The position numbers were made by a program, and so were the translations under genes. A DNA stretch of 21,910 nucleotides from Chloroflexota bacterium. Lineage in GTDB: Bacteria; Chloroflexota; Dormibacteria; Dormibacterales; Dormibacteraceae. Shown piece after piece: positions 1-9,295 of the stretch (positions are counted from its first letter, which is position 1; every line of letters begins with the position of its first letter). The notes below the pieces were generated by a model. That model did not search any database. It was given only the letters and a program-made list of their open reading frames with translations, and was not told the origin of the DNA. Location: positions 1 through 21,910 of the forward strand of contig VBJR01000244.1 in assembly GCA_005880175.1 (NCBI GenBank). Reading direction: 5' to 3'.

Positions 1-621
1 AAGACGACGACGATCCGCGTGCTCCTCGGCACCCTCGCCGCCACGGAGGGCGAGGTGGAGGTGCTCGGCCTGGACCCGACCCGGCAGGCGCGCGAGGTCC
101 GCGCGCGGACCGGCGTGATGATGCAGAAGAACGGCCTCGACACGTACCTGACCGGCCGGGAGAACCTCAGGCTGTTCGCCCGGCTCCTCGACCTCCGGGG
201 GGCCGACGGGCGCCGGCGGATCGACCAGCTGATCGTGTGGGCGGGCCTCTCGGACGCCGCCGACCGGCTGGTGGACGGGTACTCCGGCGGCATGGAGCGC
301 CGGCTGGACCTGGCGATCACGCTGCTCCACCGGCCCGAGCTGGTGGTCCTGGACGAGCCAACCCTCGGCCTGGACGTGTCGGCCCGCCGGCTGGTGTGGG
401 ACCTGGTCCTGGAGCTGAAGCGCTCGGGGGTCACGGTGCTGCTCACCACCCACTACCTGGACGAGGCCAACCGGCTGTGCGACCGGGTCGGGATCATCGT
501 CGGGGGCCGGCTGGCCGCGTGCGGCGCCCCCGAGGAGCTGAAGCGGCTGTACACGGAGTCGTCGCTCGACGACGTGGTCATGCGGCTGGTCGGCGCCGAT
601 GCGGTGGAGGTGAGCGCATGA
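1..621 (+). CDS. ABC-2 type (drug/antibiotic efflux) transporter ATP-binding protein, 5' partial
   Basis: This is the nucleotide-binding subunit that would power the permease encoded next. The window opens inside Walker A: the first codons read KTTT, so the N-terminal strand and most of the P-loop lie upstream. Visible after that are the Q-loop (GVMMQKNGLD), the ABC signature YSGGMERRLDLA, Walker B with the catalytic Glu (LVVLDEPTLGLD) and the switch His in LLTTHYLDEA. All catalytic elements expected of an active ABC ATPase downstream of Walker A are present. The short C-terminal tail after the nucleotide-binding domain resembles DrrA/CcmA-type exporters. The stop codon overlaps the next start as ATGA (618-621), indicating translational coupling. 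The family is certain; the substrate cannot be told from sequence. Confidence 0.93.
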   Translation, partial: KTTTIRVLLGTLAATEGEVEVLGLDPTRQAREVRARTGVMMQKNGLDTYLTGRENLRLFARLLDLRGADGRRRIDQLIVWAGLSDAADRLVDGYSGGMERRLDLAITLLHRPELVVLDEPTLGLDVSARRLVWDLVLELKRSGVTVLLTTHYLDEANRLCDRVGIIVGGRLAACGAPEELKRLYTESSLDDVVMRLVGADAVEVSA

Positions 622-1445
622 GTGGTGGGGCGACCTGGCAGTCGGCGGCGCGGCCGCCGGTCCGGACCTCGCTCGCGCGGGCGTCCCTGGCGCTGGCCGC
701 GCGCTGGTTCACCAGGCTCCGGCGGGAGCCGGCGGGCCTCACCGCCGCGCTCGTGCAGCCGGCCCTCTGGCTCGTGCTGTTCGGGAACCTGTTCGCGAAG
801 GGGACGGTCGTCAGGGGCACCAGCTACATGGCGTTCATGACGGCCGGCGTCGTGGTCATGACGGTGCTCAACGGGTCGCTGGCGGGCGGGGTGGAGATCC
901 TGTTCGACCGCGAGTCCGGGCTGCTCCAGCGCCTGCTGGCGATGCCCATCTCCTCGCTGTCGATCGTCGTGAGCCGCGCCCTGTTCGTGGTCCTGCTGAG
1001 CGCGGCGCAGGTGACGATGATCGTCTGCGCGGCCGCCCTGCTCGGGGTGCGCCTGGCCACCGGCGTGCCGGGGCTGCTGATCGTGCTCGGGATCGGCGTC
1101 CTGTTCGGCGTCGGCGTCACCGCGCTGTCGATGGCGATGGCGTTCGCGCTCCGCGGCCACAGCCAGTTCTTCGGCGTCACCAGCTTCATGGGGCTCCCGC
1201 TGGTCTTCGTGAGCAGCGCGCTGGTCCCGCTCGACCAGATGCCGTCCTGGCTGGCGTCGCTGGCCGCGGTCAACCCGATGACGTACGCGATCGGGGCGGT
1301 CCGCACGCTGGTCCTGCAGGGCTTCCTGTGGGGGCCGGTGCTGTCCACCGCCGCCTTCCTGGCCGCGTTCGACGTGGCCATGCTGGCCCTGGCCGTGGGG
1401 GCGATGCGGTGGATGACGCTCCGGGGCGGCGCGGGGCTGGACTGA
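618..1445 (+). CDS. ABC-2 type transporter permease
   Basis: A 275-residue integral membrane protein, partner of the preceding ATPase. The ATG at 618 overlaps the upstream stop (ATGA). After about 45 residues with Arg-rich patches there are about six hydrophobic segments. The typical ABC-2 features are present: a first membrane helix near ALVQPALWLVLFG, a cytoplasmic stretch with FDRESGLLQRLLAMPIS (the ERE.G...L..SP-like coupling region), and a C-terminal NPMTYAIGAVRTL segment characteristic of the DrrB/NodJ-like family. This supports export of a hydrophobic compound or drug, but no substrate is indicated. The gene ends just before the large palindromic element, which may also end transcription. 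Family call is secure, function beyond export is not. Confidence 0.9.
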   Translation: MSGGATWQSAARPPVRTSLARASLALAARWFTRLRREPAGLTAALVQPALWLVLFGNLFAKGTVVRGTSYMAFMTAGVVVMTVLNGSLAGGVEILFDRESGLLQRLLAMPISSLSIVVSRALFVVLLSAAQVTMIVCAAALLGVRLATGVPGLLIVLGIGVLFGVGVTALSMAMAFALRGHSQFFGVTSFMGLPLVFVSSALVPLDQMPSWLASLAAVNPMTYAIGAVRTLVLQGFLWGPVLSTAAFLAAFDVAMLALAVGAMRWMTLRGGAGLD

Positions 1446-1482
1446 CCCCGCGAGTCGGCCGGCGCGCGGGGAGAAGGCGGTT

Positions 1483-1563
1483 GGGGCAGCTGACAGGCCG
1501 GGGCTCCGCCCGCCACGTGCTTCCAGGCTCCGCCCCCATCACCCGTCCCGGCTTGCCATGAGG
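1483..1563 (+). repeat. Outer inverted-repeat arm, left (partner 1883-1963)
   Basis: Reverse complement of 1883-1963 with 7 mismatches over 81 nt and no gaps. It starts GGGGCAGCTGAC and ends GCCATGAGG. The longest exact run includes CTCCGCCCGCCACGTGCTTC. Confidence 0.88.
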
Positions 1564-1660
1564 TAGGCAGGACGCTGGCACCCCGTCACCCGCCGGCTGG
1601 CGTCGGCCAGCACGCCGGGAGGCGGTGCGGCGCGATGCCCCTGCCATCCCGAGGAGGGAT

Positions 1661-1728
1661 AGGTTGAAATGTCGACACTTCAACGTCTCCAGAGGTCGGG
1701 ATACGTTGAAGTTCCGACAATTCAACCT
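1661..1728. repeat. Central inverted repeat with TTGAA...TTCAA arms
   Basis: Arms 1661-1686 and 1703-1728 are 26 nt each and match at 23 positions as reverse complements, separated by 16 nt. Each arm is itself nearly palindromic: the left reads TTGAAATGTCGACACTTCAA and the right TTGAAGTTCCGACAATTCAA. Two such boxes in opposite orientation could be binding sites for a dimeric protein or the terminal core of a hairpin-forming element. It is the most AT-rich stretch in the interval. Confidence 0.8.
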
Positions 1729-1823
1729 GACCCCGGACGCATCCGGGACGGCAGCGGCACACCTGCGACCATCACGCGACCCGGTTCACTCCCGGCGTGC
1801 ATTCCGACGCCAGCGGCCCGGGT

Positions 1824-1858
1824 CCCGGCGCCCGCGAGCTCTGCGAGCGGGTGCCGGG
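1824..1858. repeat. Extra 12-bp-stem hairpin in the right half of the palindrome
   Basis: CCCGGCGCCCGC (1824-1835) pairs with GCGGGTGCCGGG (1847-1858) at 11 of 12 positions plus one G-T pair, with an 11-nt loop. It has no equivalent in the left half and accounts for most of the length asymmetry of the element. No U-tract follows, so it is not a classical terminator. Confidence 0.7.
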
Positions 1859-1882
1859 TGGCCGCGGTGGCAGCCACGCCCT

Positions 1883-1963
1883 CCTCATGGCAGGCCGGGA
1901 CGGGCTCTGGGGGCGGAGCCTGGAAGCACGTGGCGGGCGGAGTCGCGGCCGGTCAGCTGCCCC
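1883..1963 (-). repeat. Outer inverted-repeat arm, right (partner 1483-1563)
   Basis: Reverse-complement partner of the left arm at 74 of 81 positions. Its outer edge (1963) lies about 60 nt from the stop codon of the minus-strand CinA-like gene. Confidence 0.88.
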
Positions 1964-2024
1964 TGACGGGCCTTCATCGCGCCGGTCCCCAGGGCGGCCT
2001 CGATGCGCGGGATCCGTGCCCCAG

Positions 2025-2804
2025 CTACACCGTCGGCTGGAGGCCCATCGGTGCCACCCGCTGCCTGACCACCTCCATCGCCTCCAGCACCCGCCGCTCG
2101 TCCTGGCCGGTGAACCGGATGACCAGCTCCCTGGTCTGGAAGTTCGGGTACGAGCCGACGGACACGTCGGGGTGTGACGTCTCCAGCTCCCGCATCACCG
2201 GGTAGAAGCGCGCCTCGACGGCGAACACGAACCGCAGCTCGTGCACGACGCCGGCGGTCCGCCCGGTCAGGAACTCCGGCGCCAGCTCCTCCGCGAAGAT
2301 GCCCCGCAGCTCGGTCGGCACGCCGGGCAGGATGAACAGCCGGCGGCCGTCCGCCCGGTACATCAGCCCGGGCGCCATGCCGCGCCGGTTGCGGAAGACG
2401 TGGTCTGGGTCCGCCGGGATGTGGGCCATGCGCCGGTTGCCCTCGGTCACCTGCGCCGAGTCCACGAGCCCGGCGTCGTGCATACGCCGCACCCGGCGCT
2501 CGATCCGCTCCAGCACCGGCGGCCAGGTCGTCATCTTCCGGCCCAGCGCGGCGGCGACGGCCTCGAACGTGCGGTCGTCGGGCGTGGGGCCCAGGCCTCC
2601 CGAACAGAACACGTCCTCGATCTCCGGGTCGCGGAGGTCGCGCCGGATCTGCTCCACGATCTCTTCCTGGCGGTCGCGCACCGTGGTGATGCGCTTGACC
2701 GGGAAGCCCAGCAGGCGCAGCTGCTCGGCCAGCCAGTGCGAGTTCGTGTCCAGCGTGAATCCGGCCAGCAGCTCGTCGCCGATGGGGATGATCGCGGATG
2801 CCAC
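2025..2804 (-). CDS. CinA N-terminal / MoaB-Mog fold protein (competence/damage-inducible protein A type)
   Basis: A 259-residue single-domain protein of the molybdopterin-binding (MoCF) fold seen at the N-terminus of CinA. Hallmarks are IPIGDELLAGFTLDTNSHWL at the N-terminus, the FCSGGLGPTPDD loop near residue 83, and LFILPGVPTELRGIF near residue 160. It ends after the CinA-like middle region and lacks the C-terminal PncC nicotinamide-nucleotide amidase domain, so it would resemble stand-alone COG1058 proteins. I chose the GTG at 2804: the GDELL motif begins at the usual place, and a TATAAC box lies 6 nt upstream, implying a leaderless mRNA. A longer open frame upstream overlaps the divergent ABC gene and is not credible. 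Physiological role (ADP-ribose or FAD pyrophosphatase-like) is unproven. Confidence 0.85.
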   Translation of the reverse strand: MASAIIPIGDELLAGFTLDTNSHWLAEQLRLLGFPVKRITTVRDRQEEIVEQIRRDLRDPEIEDVFCSGGLGPTPDDRTFEAVAAALGRKMTTWPPVLERIERRVRRMHDAGLVDSAQVTEGNRRMAHIPADPDHVFRNRRGMAPGLMYRADGRRLFILPGVPTELRGIFAEELAPEFLTGRTAGVVHELRFVFAVEARFYPVMRELETSHPDVSVGSYPNFQTRELVIRFTGQDERRVLEAMEVVRQRVAPMGLQPTV

Positions 2805-2810
2805 GAGGGG

Positions 2811-2816
2811 GTTATA
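2811..2816 (-). promoter_or_regulatory. -10 box (TATAAC) of leaderless CinA-like gene
   Basis: TATAAC on the minus strand is followed by exactly 6 nt and then the GTG start at 2804, so transcription would begin at or next to the start codon. There is no Shine-Dalgarno sequence. No good -35 hexamer is visible. Confidence 0.55.
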
Positions 2817-2831
2817 GCAGCCCGCCGAGCC

Positions 2832-2837
2832 TAGAAT
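2832..2837 (+). promoter_or_regulatory. Possible -10 box (TAGAAT) for the GldA-like operon
   Basis: TAGAAT lies 13 nt before the TTG start at 2851, giving a predicted 5' leader of only a few nucleotides. It shares the short intergenic space with the divergent CinA-like promoter, so the two promoters are nearly back to back. The -35 region is not convincing. Confidence 0.4.
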
Positions 2838-2850
2838 TGGCCGCTGTCGC

Positions 2851-3720
2851 TTGATCGAGGTAGAGGGGCTCAGCAGGAACTCCAACGGCCGGCCGGTGCT
2901 CGCGGACGTGAGCTTCACGGTGGCGCGCGGGCAGGCGCTCGGCCTGGTCGGCCCCGGCGGCGCCGGCAAGTCGATCGCGCTGCGCATGCTCGCCGGCCTG
3001 GTCGAGCCGACGTCCGGGCGCGTGACCATCGGCGGCGACGCCGCGCGCACCCGCCAGGCGCGGCGCCGCATCGGCTACCTGGCCCAGGGGGCGCCGCTGG
3101 ACGACGACATGCGCGTGACGCCGTACCTCCGGACGCTGTGCCGGCTGCGCGGCGTGGCGCCCGCGCTGCGCCAGGCGCGCATCGACGCGGCCCTGGACCG
3201 GTGCGGGCTGGGCGACTGCCGGCACGAGGTGATCCGGCGGCTGCCCGCGGACCTGCGGCGGCGCGTCGGGCTGGCGCAGGCCGTCGTCCACGAGCCGGAC
3301 GCGCTGCTGCTGGACGAGCCGGGGTCGGACGCCGAACTGATCGCGGCCCTGGGCCGCGAGCGCGCCGTCGTGCTGTCCGGCGACGCCGTGGCCGGCGTCA
3401 GCGGCGTCTGCGGCCGCGTGCTGGTGCTGGACGCCGGCCGCGTGGTGGCGGACGAGACGCCCGAGGTCCTGCGGGCGCGGCTCCGCGTGGAGGTGCTGGT
3501 CGTGGTCCGCGGCGACGCGGCCGCGGCGGAGCGCCACGTGCGGGACGTGGCGGGGGTGTCGGCGGTGGCCGTCGAGGCGCTGGACGGCGGCGAGCACCGA
3601 CTCACCGTGACCGGCGACCGCGACGACCTGCAGGACGCGATCGCGCGCGCGGTCGTGGCGCACGGCCTGGGCCTCCGGGAGCTGAGCTCGCGCCAGGCGC
3701 CGCCGGACGGGGCCGGGTAG
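2851..3720 (+). CDS. GldA-like ABC transporter ATP-binding protein with degenerate catalytic motifs
   Basis: A 289-residue ATPase of the GldA/CcmA group, first gene of a three-gene operon. The Walker A (GPGGAGKS, residues 34-41), Q-loop (YLAQG, Q79) and Walker B (ALLLDEP, 151-157) are intact. The signature, normally LSGG.QR, reads LPADLRRR (131-138). The D-loop through helical region after Walker B is shortened by roughly 15-20 residues, and the switch His position (usually STH) reads LSGD (175-178). The C-terminal domain of about 90 residues looks like the usual GldA tail. The TTG start at 2851 gives the standard MIEVEGLSR opening; no upstream start fits. Hydrolysis may be impaired or depend on a partner subunit. 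The stop overlaps the next GTG start by one base. Confidence 0.85.
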   Translation: MIEVEGLSRNSNGRPVLADVSFTVARGQALGLVGPGGAGKSIALRMLAGLVEPTSGRVTIGGDAARTRQARRRIGYLAQGAPLDDDMRVTPYLRTLCRLRGVAPALRQARIDAALDRCGLGDCRHEVIRRLPADLRRRVGLAQAVVHEPDALLLDEPGSDAELIAALGRERAVVLSGDAVAGVSGVCGRVLVLDAGRVVADETPEVLRARLRVEVLVVVRGDAAAAERHVRDVAGVSAVAVEALDGGEHRLTVTGDRDDLQDAIARAVVAHGLGLRELSSRQAPPDGAG

Positions 3721-4661
3721 TGCCTCCCGAGCCGAGCCGGCCGAAGCGGCCGCGCCGGGGCGCGGGGCCGGCGCCGAGGAGGCGCCGCCCGCGGCCGAAG
3801 GCGCCGGTGCCGGAGGTCCCGGTCGAGGCGCCCGCGCCGCCGCCGGAGCCCGCGGCTCGGCCGGAGTCGGTGGCGGTCGCGCCGGCGGCGCCGCCGGCCC
3901 CGGCCCGGCGCACGACGTACGAGCTGCTCTGGGACGCCGGCCTGCTCAACGTGCTGGCGCTGGCCGGCCGCGACGTGGCCGCCCTGTTCCGGTGGCCGCC
4001 CACGTACGCGATCGGGGCGGCGCTCGTCGTGCCCGTCGCGGTCCTGGGCTACCTGAGGCCGGTCCTCGGCGGCCAGCAGGTCTCGATGGCCGGCGTGCTC
4101 GACCGGGTCGCGCTCGGGTCGGCGTTCGTGGTCCCGCTGGTGACCATGCGCCTGCTCGCCGAGGAGCGCCACACGGGCGCGCTGGAGCAGCTGCTCGCCT
4201 CGCCGGTGCGGTACTGGGAGGTCGCCGTCGCGAAGTGGCTGGCCGGCCTCGTGGGCTTCCTCGCCGGCATCGCGTTCACGCTCGTCCACGTCGCGCTGCT
4301 CGCCGTCTCCCAGCCGGGCTTCGACGCCGGCGCGGTCGCCGGCGGCTACGTGGGCATGGTCCTGGTGGGCGCGGCGTGGGTCGCGGTCGGCCTGCTCGCG
4401 GCCAGCCTGGCGCCGGGCCGCGTCGCGGCGGCCGGCGCGGGGATCGCGGCGCTGCTGGCCCTGCAGTACCTGCTCGGCGCGGCCGCCGGCATGCTCTCGC
4501 CGCCGCTCTCCGACCTGCTGGACGCCGCGAGCGCCGGCAACCGGGCGGCGGCTCTCGCCGGCGGCCAGGTAGCCCTGCGCGACGTCGTCTACTTCCTCGC
4601 CCTGACCGCCGCGGCGCTGTTCCTGGCCGCGCGCGCGCTCGCGTCGAGGCGCTGGCGATGA
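3720..4661 (+). CDS. GldF-like ABC-2 permease with a proline/alanine-rich N-terminal extension
   Basis: A 313-residue membrane protein, second gene of the operon. The GTG at 3720 shares one base with the upstream TAG stop (TAGTG). About 60 residues at the N-terminus are rich in Pro, Ala and Arg and look disordered and basic, so probably cytoplasmic. Six hydrophobic segments follow, from about residue 90 to the end. Between the second and third is RLLAEERHTGALEQLLASPV, the conserved ABC-2 coupling motif (EE...G..E.LL.SPV) shared with GldF and NosY. GldF homologues are usually about 240 residues, so the extension is the unusual part. It should form a membrane complex with the flanking ATPase and GldG-like protein. 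Confidence 0.85.
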   Translation: MPPEPSRPKRPRRGAGPAPRRRRPRPKAPVPEVPVEAPAPPPEPAARPESVAVAPAAPPAPARRTTYELLWDAGLLNVLALAGRDVAALFRWPPTYAIGAALVVPVAVLGYLRPVLGGQQVSMAGVLDRVALGSAFVVPLVTMRLLAEERHTGALEQLLASPVRYWEVAVAKWLAGLVGFLAGIAFTLVHVALLAVSQPGFDAGAVAGGYVGMVLVGAAWVAVGLLAASLAPGRVAAAGAGIAALLALQYLLGAAAGMLSPPLSDLLDAASAGNRAAALAGGQVALRDVVYFLALTAAALFLAARALASRRWR

Positions 4662-5974
4662 CGCGCTGGGACGTGCGCCTGGCGCTGGCCGCCGCCGGCG
4701 CCGTGCTCGCGCTGGTCGCCGTCGACGCGCTGGCCGGGCTCACCCCGCTGGCGGCCGACCTGACCCGGTCCGGCCAGTTCACGCTGACGCCGCGCTCGGT
4801 CCAGGTCCTCGGGCAGCTCGACGCCGAGGTGACCGTCACCGGCTTCTTCCGCCCGGACCAGCTGGCCGCCCGGCGCGACGCGGCGGCGCTGCTCGACCTC
4901 TACCGCCAGCGCAGCTCGCGCGTCCAGGTGCGCTTCGCGGACCCGGACCAGGACGCGGCGCTCGCGCAGCGCCTCGGCGCCGCCGCGGGCAGCCTCGCGC
5001 TGCAGTACCGGGACCGGACGCCGGTCGTGCTGGACGCGGGCCGGGAGAGCGAGTCCGACGTGACGGCGGCGATCGAGCGCCTGCGGTCCGGGCGCACGCC
5101 GGTCGTGTGCTGGGCCTCCGGCGACGGCGAGCGCGACCCGCAGGACGCGGACCCGGAGACCGGCTACTCCGCCGCCGCGGCCCTGCTCCGCGCCAGCAGC
5201 TACGCGACGCAGCAGGTCGCGCTGGCGCAGCCGCGGATCCCCGCCGCGTGCGACGTGCTGGTCGTGCTGGGGCCGGCGCGGGCGCTGACCGACGTCGAGG
5301 GGCAGGCGGTCTCGGCCTACCTGGCGGGCGGCGGCCGGCTGCTGGTGGCGGCGGACCCCTGGATCGACGGCACCATCCTGGCGAGCGTGAACGGGCTGCT
5401 CCAGCCGTACGGCGTCGGGTTCGGCGGCGGCCTGGTCATCGAGCCCGACCCGGCCCACGCCGCGGCCGGCGACTCGACCGTCCCCGTCGTGGCCCTGGCC
5501 GGCGGCGACGTGTTCCTCCCGGCCGCCACCCCGATCACGGGGGCGCCCGACTCGGGCGCGTCGGCGGCGCTGGCGTCGAGCTCCGCCGGCGCGTTCGCGA
5601 TCGCGCAGCAGCGCACCGACCTGGGCCGCCGGGTGGGCGACGACTCCGGGCCGTTCGTGCTCGTGCGCTCGGTCGAGCAGCCGCGATCCGCCGGCGTGAC
5701 GCGGATCGTCGTGGCGGGCACCTCGGGGCTGGCGGAGAACCGGACGCTGCCGCCCGCGGCGTCGAGCGCCAACCCGAGCCTGCTGCTGGCGTCGCTGGAC
5801 TGGCTGTCGGGGCAGGACGAGCTGCTCGCGATCCCGCCCCGGCCGCTCGCCGCGGCGCCCCTGTCGCTCTCCACCTCCGGGCTGCGCTGGAACGTGCTCC
5901 TCGCGCTCCCGCTTCCGCTCCTGGCGGTGCTGGCCGCCGGGATCCCGGCGTTCCTTCGCCGCCGCGACCACTAG
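4658..5974 (+). CDS. GldG-like ABC transporter auxiliary protein
   Basis: A 438-residue membrane-anchored protein, third gene of the operon, starting at ATG 4658 with an ATGA overlap. It has an N-terminal membrane helix (about residues 7-28), then the typical family start LTRSGQFTLTPRSVQVLGQL followed by VTVTGFF. The large extracytoplasmic region includes the CWASGDGERDP segment and a DVLVVLGPARALTDVEGQAVSAYLAGGGRLLVAADP block typical in order for the ABC_transp_aux (GldG/Mucin-domain) family, and a C-terminal helix (about 410-432) ends in RRRDH. In gliding Bacteroidetes GldAFG support motility, but most homologues occur in non-gliding bacteria with unknown substrate. No motility gene is seen here. 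Confidence 0.85.
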   Translation: MTRWDVRLALAAAGAVLALVAVDALAGLTPLAADLTRSGQFTLTPRSVQVLGQLDAEVTVTGFFRPDQLAARRDAAALLDLYRQRSSRVQVRFADPDQDAALAQRLGAAAGSLALQYRDRTPVVLDAGRESESDVTAAIERLRSGRTPVVCWASGDGERDPQDADPETGYSAAAALLRASSYATQQVALAQPRIPAACDVLVVLGPARALTDVEGQAVSAYLAGGGRLLVAADPWIDGTILASVNGLLQPYGVGFGGGLVIEPDPAHAAAGDSTVPVVALAGGDVFLPAATPITGAPDSGASAALASSSAGAFAIAQQRTDLGRRVGDDSGPFVLVRSVEQPRSAGVTRIVVAGTSGLAENRTLPPAASSANPSLLLASLDWLSGQDELLAIPPRPLAAAPLSLSTSGLRWNVLLALPLPLLAVLAAGIPAFLRRRDH

Positions 5975-6259
5975 AAACGCGAGCCCTGGCGCCGGTCCGT
6001 ACGGTCGGGTACCTTCACGTGCGATATTGACGTGTCGCGTTATGGATGCAGCGTCGTATACCCTATCGATCGGCAACCAGAGCTTCGACGGCTCCGGCCG
6101 CCGCGCTCGGTCCGCGGGCGCCGGTCGGGTCGCGGCGAATTCGGCGTGCGCGTCGGCTCGTGCCGGCCCGTGTTGTTCAAACTCCGGTACCGCCGTCCCC
6201 TAGCCCCAGACGTGAACGTGCCAACGAAATCGGCAAGAAGGAAATGAGGGTGTGAATTG
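5975..6259 (+). other. Intergenic leader region of the pyrophosphatase gene
   Basis: This 285-nt stretch has no credible gene. It contains the only clearly less GC-rich patch nearby (about 6020-6065, with TTGACG at 6027 and TATACC at 6057, whose 24-nt spacing is too long for a standard promoter). A good Shine-Dalgarno region (AAGGAAATGAGGG, about 6238-6250) precedes the downstream start. The region is long enough for a regulated leader, but I recognise no known riboswitch. Confidence 0.4.
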
Positions 6260-8299
<2,040 letters not shown>

Positions 8300-8305
8300 A
8301 CGCGG

Positions 8306-9295
8306 GTGGAAACCCGGCGCTTCGGCCGGACCGGGCTGCGCGTGTCGCGGCTCGGTCTGGGCTGCGGCGGCTTCGGCGGCGTCGGCTCGGAGCCGTCGCT
8401 GTTCGGCCGCGGCGAGGACGAGGCGGCGGCGTTCGCGATCATGGACCGGGCGCTGGAGCTCGGCATCACGTACTTCGACACCGCCGACAGCTACGGCGGC
8501 GGCCGGTCGGAGGAGATGATCGGCCGCTGGCTGCGGTCGCGGGGCACGCGCGACGCGATCGTGCTCTCGACCAAGGTGTTCAACCGGATGGGGCCGGGGC
8601 CCAACGACGCCGGCCTGTCCCGGCGGCACGTGCTGCGGGCGGTCGAGGACTCGCTGCGGCGCCTGCGGACGGACTGGCTCGACCTGTACGTGACGCACGA
8701 GGTGGACCCGGAGACGCCGGTGGACGAGACCCTGCGCGCGCTCGACGACCTGGTCCACCAGGGCAAGGTGCGGTACGTGGGCGCGAGCAACGTCGAGGCG
8801 TGGCGGCTGACGAAGTCGCTGTGGGTCTCCGACCGGCTCGGCCTCGTCCGCTTCGACGGCGTCCAGAACGAGTACAACCTGCTGCACCGGGGGATCGAGG
8901 CGGAGGTGCTGCCGCTGGCGGCGGACCAGGGCCTGGCGGTGACGCCGTTCAGCCCGCTGGCGGGCGGCCTGCTGACCGGCAAGTACGCGCCGGGGCGCGA
9001 CCACCCGGCCGGCTCGCGGCTGACGCTGCGGCCGGGGCCGTACGAGCCGCTGCTGACCGCGGGGACGTTCCGGGCGATCGACGCGCTGCGCGCCACGGCC
9101 GACGAGCGCGGCGTGTCGCCCGGCGGGCTGGCGCTGGCGTGGGTGCTGGGGCACCCGGCCGTGACCGCGGCGCTGATCGGGCCGCGGTCGCTGGAGCAGT
9201 TCGCGCCCGCGGTCGAGGCGCTGGGGGTCGGGCTGACCGCCGCCGAGCGGGACCTCGTCGTGGAGCGCATGGACGCGGCGGCCCGGGCCTCGTGA
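8306..9295 (+). CDS. Aldo/keto reductase
   Basis: A 329-residue TIM-barrel NADPH-dependent oxidoreductase of the general stress/YajO-like group. The catalytic tetrad is visible: Asp58 and Tyr63 in YFDTADSYGGG, Lys90 in VLSTKVF, and His131 in LYVTHEVDP. The cofactor-binding C-terminal part includes ALIGPRSLEQF, the usual phosphate-binding loop. The GTG at 8306, seven bases after the pyrophosphatase stop, gives the standard opening METRRFGRTGLRVSRLGLG. Its stop overlaps the next gene's GTG start (GTGA at 9292-9295), so the two are probably cotranslated. The physiological substrate cannot be inferred. Confidence 0.93.
   Translation: METRRFGRTGLRVSRLGLGCGGFGGVGSEPSLFGRGEDEAAAFAIMDRALELGITYFDTADSYGGGRSEEMIGRWLRSRGTRDAIVLSTKVFNRMGPGPNDAGLSRRHVLRAVEDSLRRLRTDWLDLYVTHEVDPETPVDETLRALDDLVHQGKVRYVGASNVEAWRLTKSLWVSDRLGLVRFDGVQNEYNLLHRGIEAEVLPLAADQGLAVTPFSPLAGGLLTGKYAPGRDHPAGSRLTLRPGPYEPLLTAGTFRAIDALRATADERGVSPGGLALAWVLGHPAVTAALIGPRSLEQFAPAVEALGVGLTAAERDLVVERMDAAARAS

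Larger units (their letters stand above)
1446..2024. mobile_element. Gene-free interval holding a large imperfect palindromic (MITE-like) element, about 1483-1963
   Basis: No convincing gene lies here. Nearly the whole interval is one interrupted inverted repeat centred near 1695. The outer arms 1483-1563 and 1883-1963 are reverse complements at 74 of 81 positions without gaps. The inner arms 1661-1686 and 1703-1728 match at 23 of 26. The sequence between outer and inner arms also aligns in patches, for example GCTGGCGTCGG and CACGCCGGGAG. The right half is 57 nt longer and carries an additional hairpin at 1824-1858. I saw no transposase and no clear target-site duplication at the edges. It sits between two convergent genes, so it could also act as a bidirectional terminator. 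The non-autonomous mobile element reading is an inference from the architecture. Confidence 0.6.

Noticed and set aside
1625..2205. Open frames on both strands within the palindromic element encoding CRxFNVSR-type peptides
   Set aside because: The same peptide appears on both strands only because the DNA is palindromic. The rest of each translation is low-complexity and has no start signals, so they are not treated as genes.
6027..6062. TTGACG ... TATACC as a sigma70-type promoter for the pyrophosphatase gene
   Set aside because: The spacing of 24 nt is too long, and no better -10 box lies at 16-18 nt. Mentioned only as an AT-richer patch.
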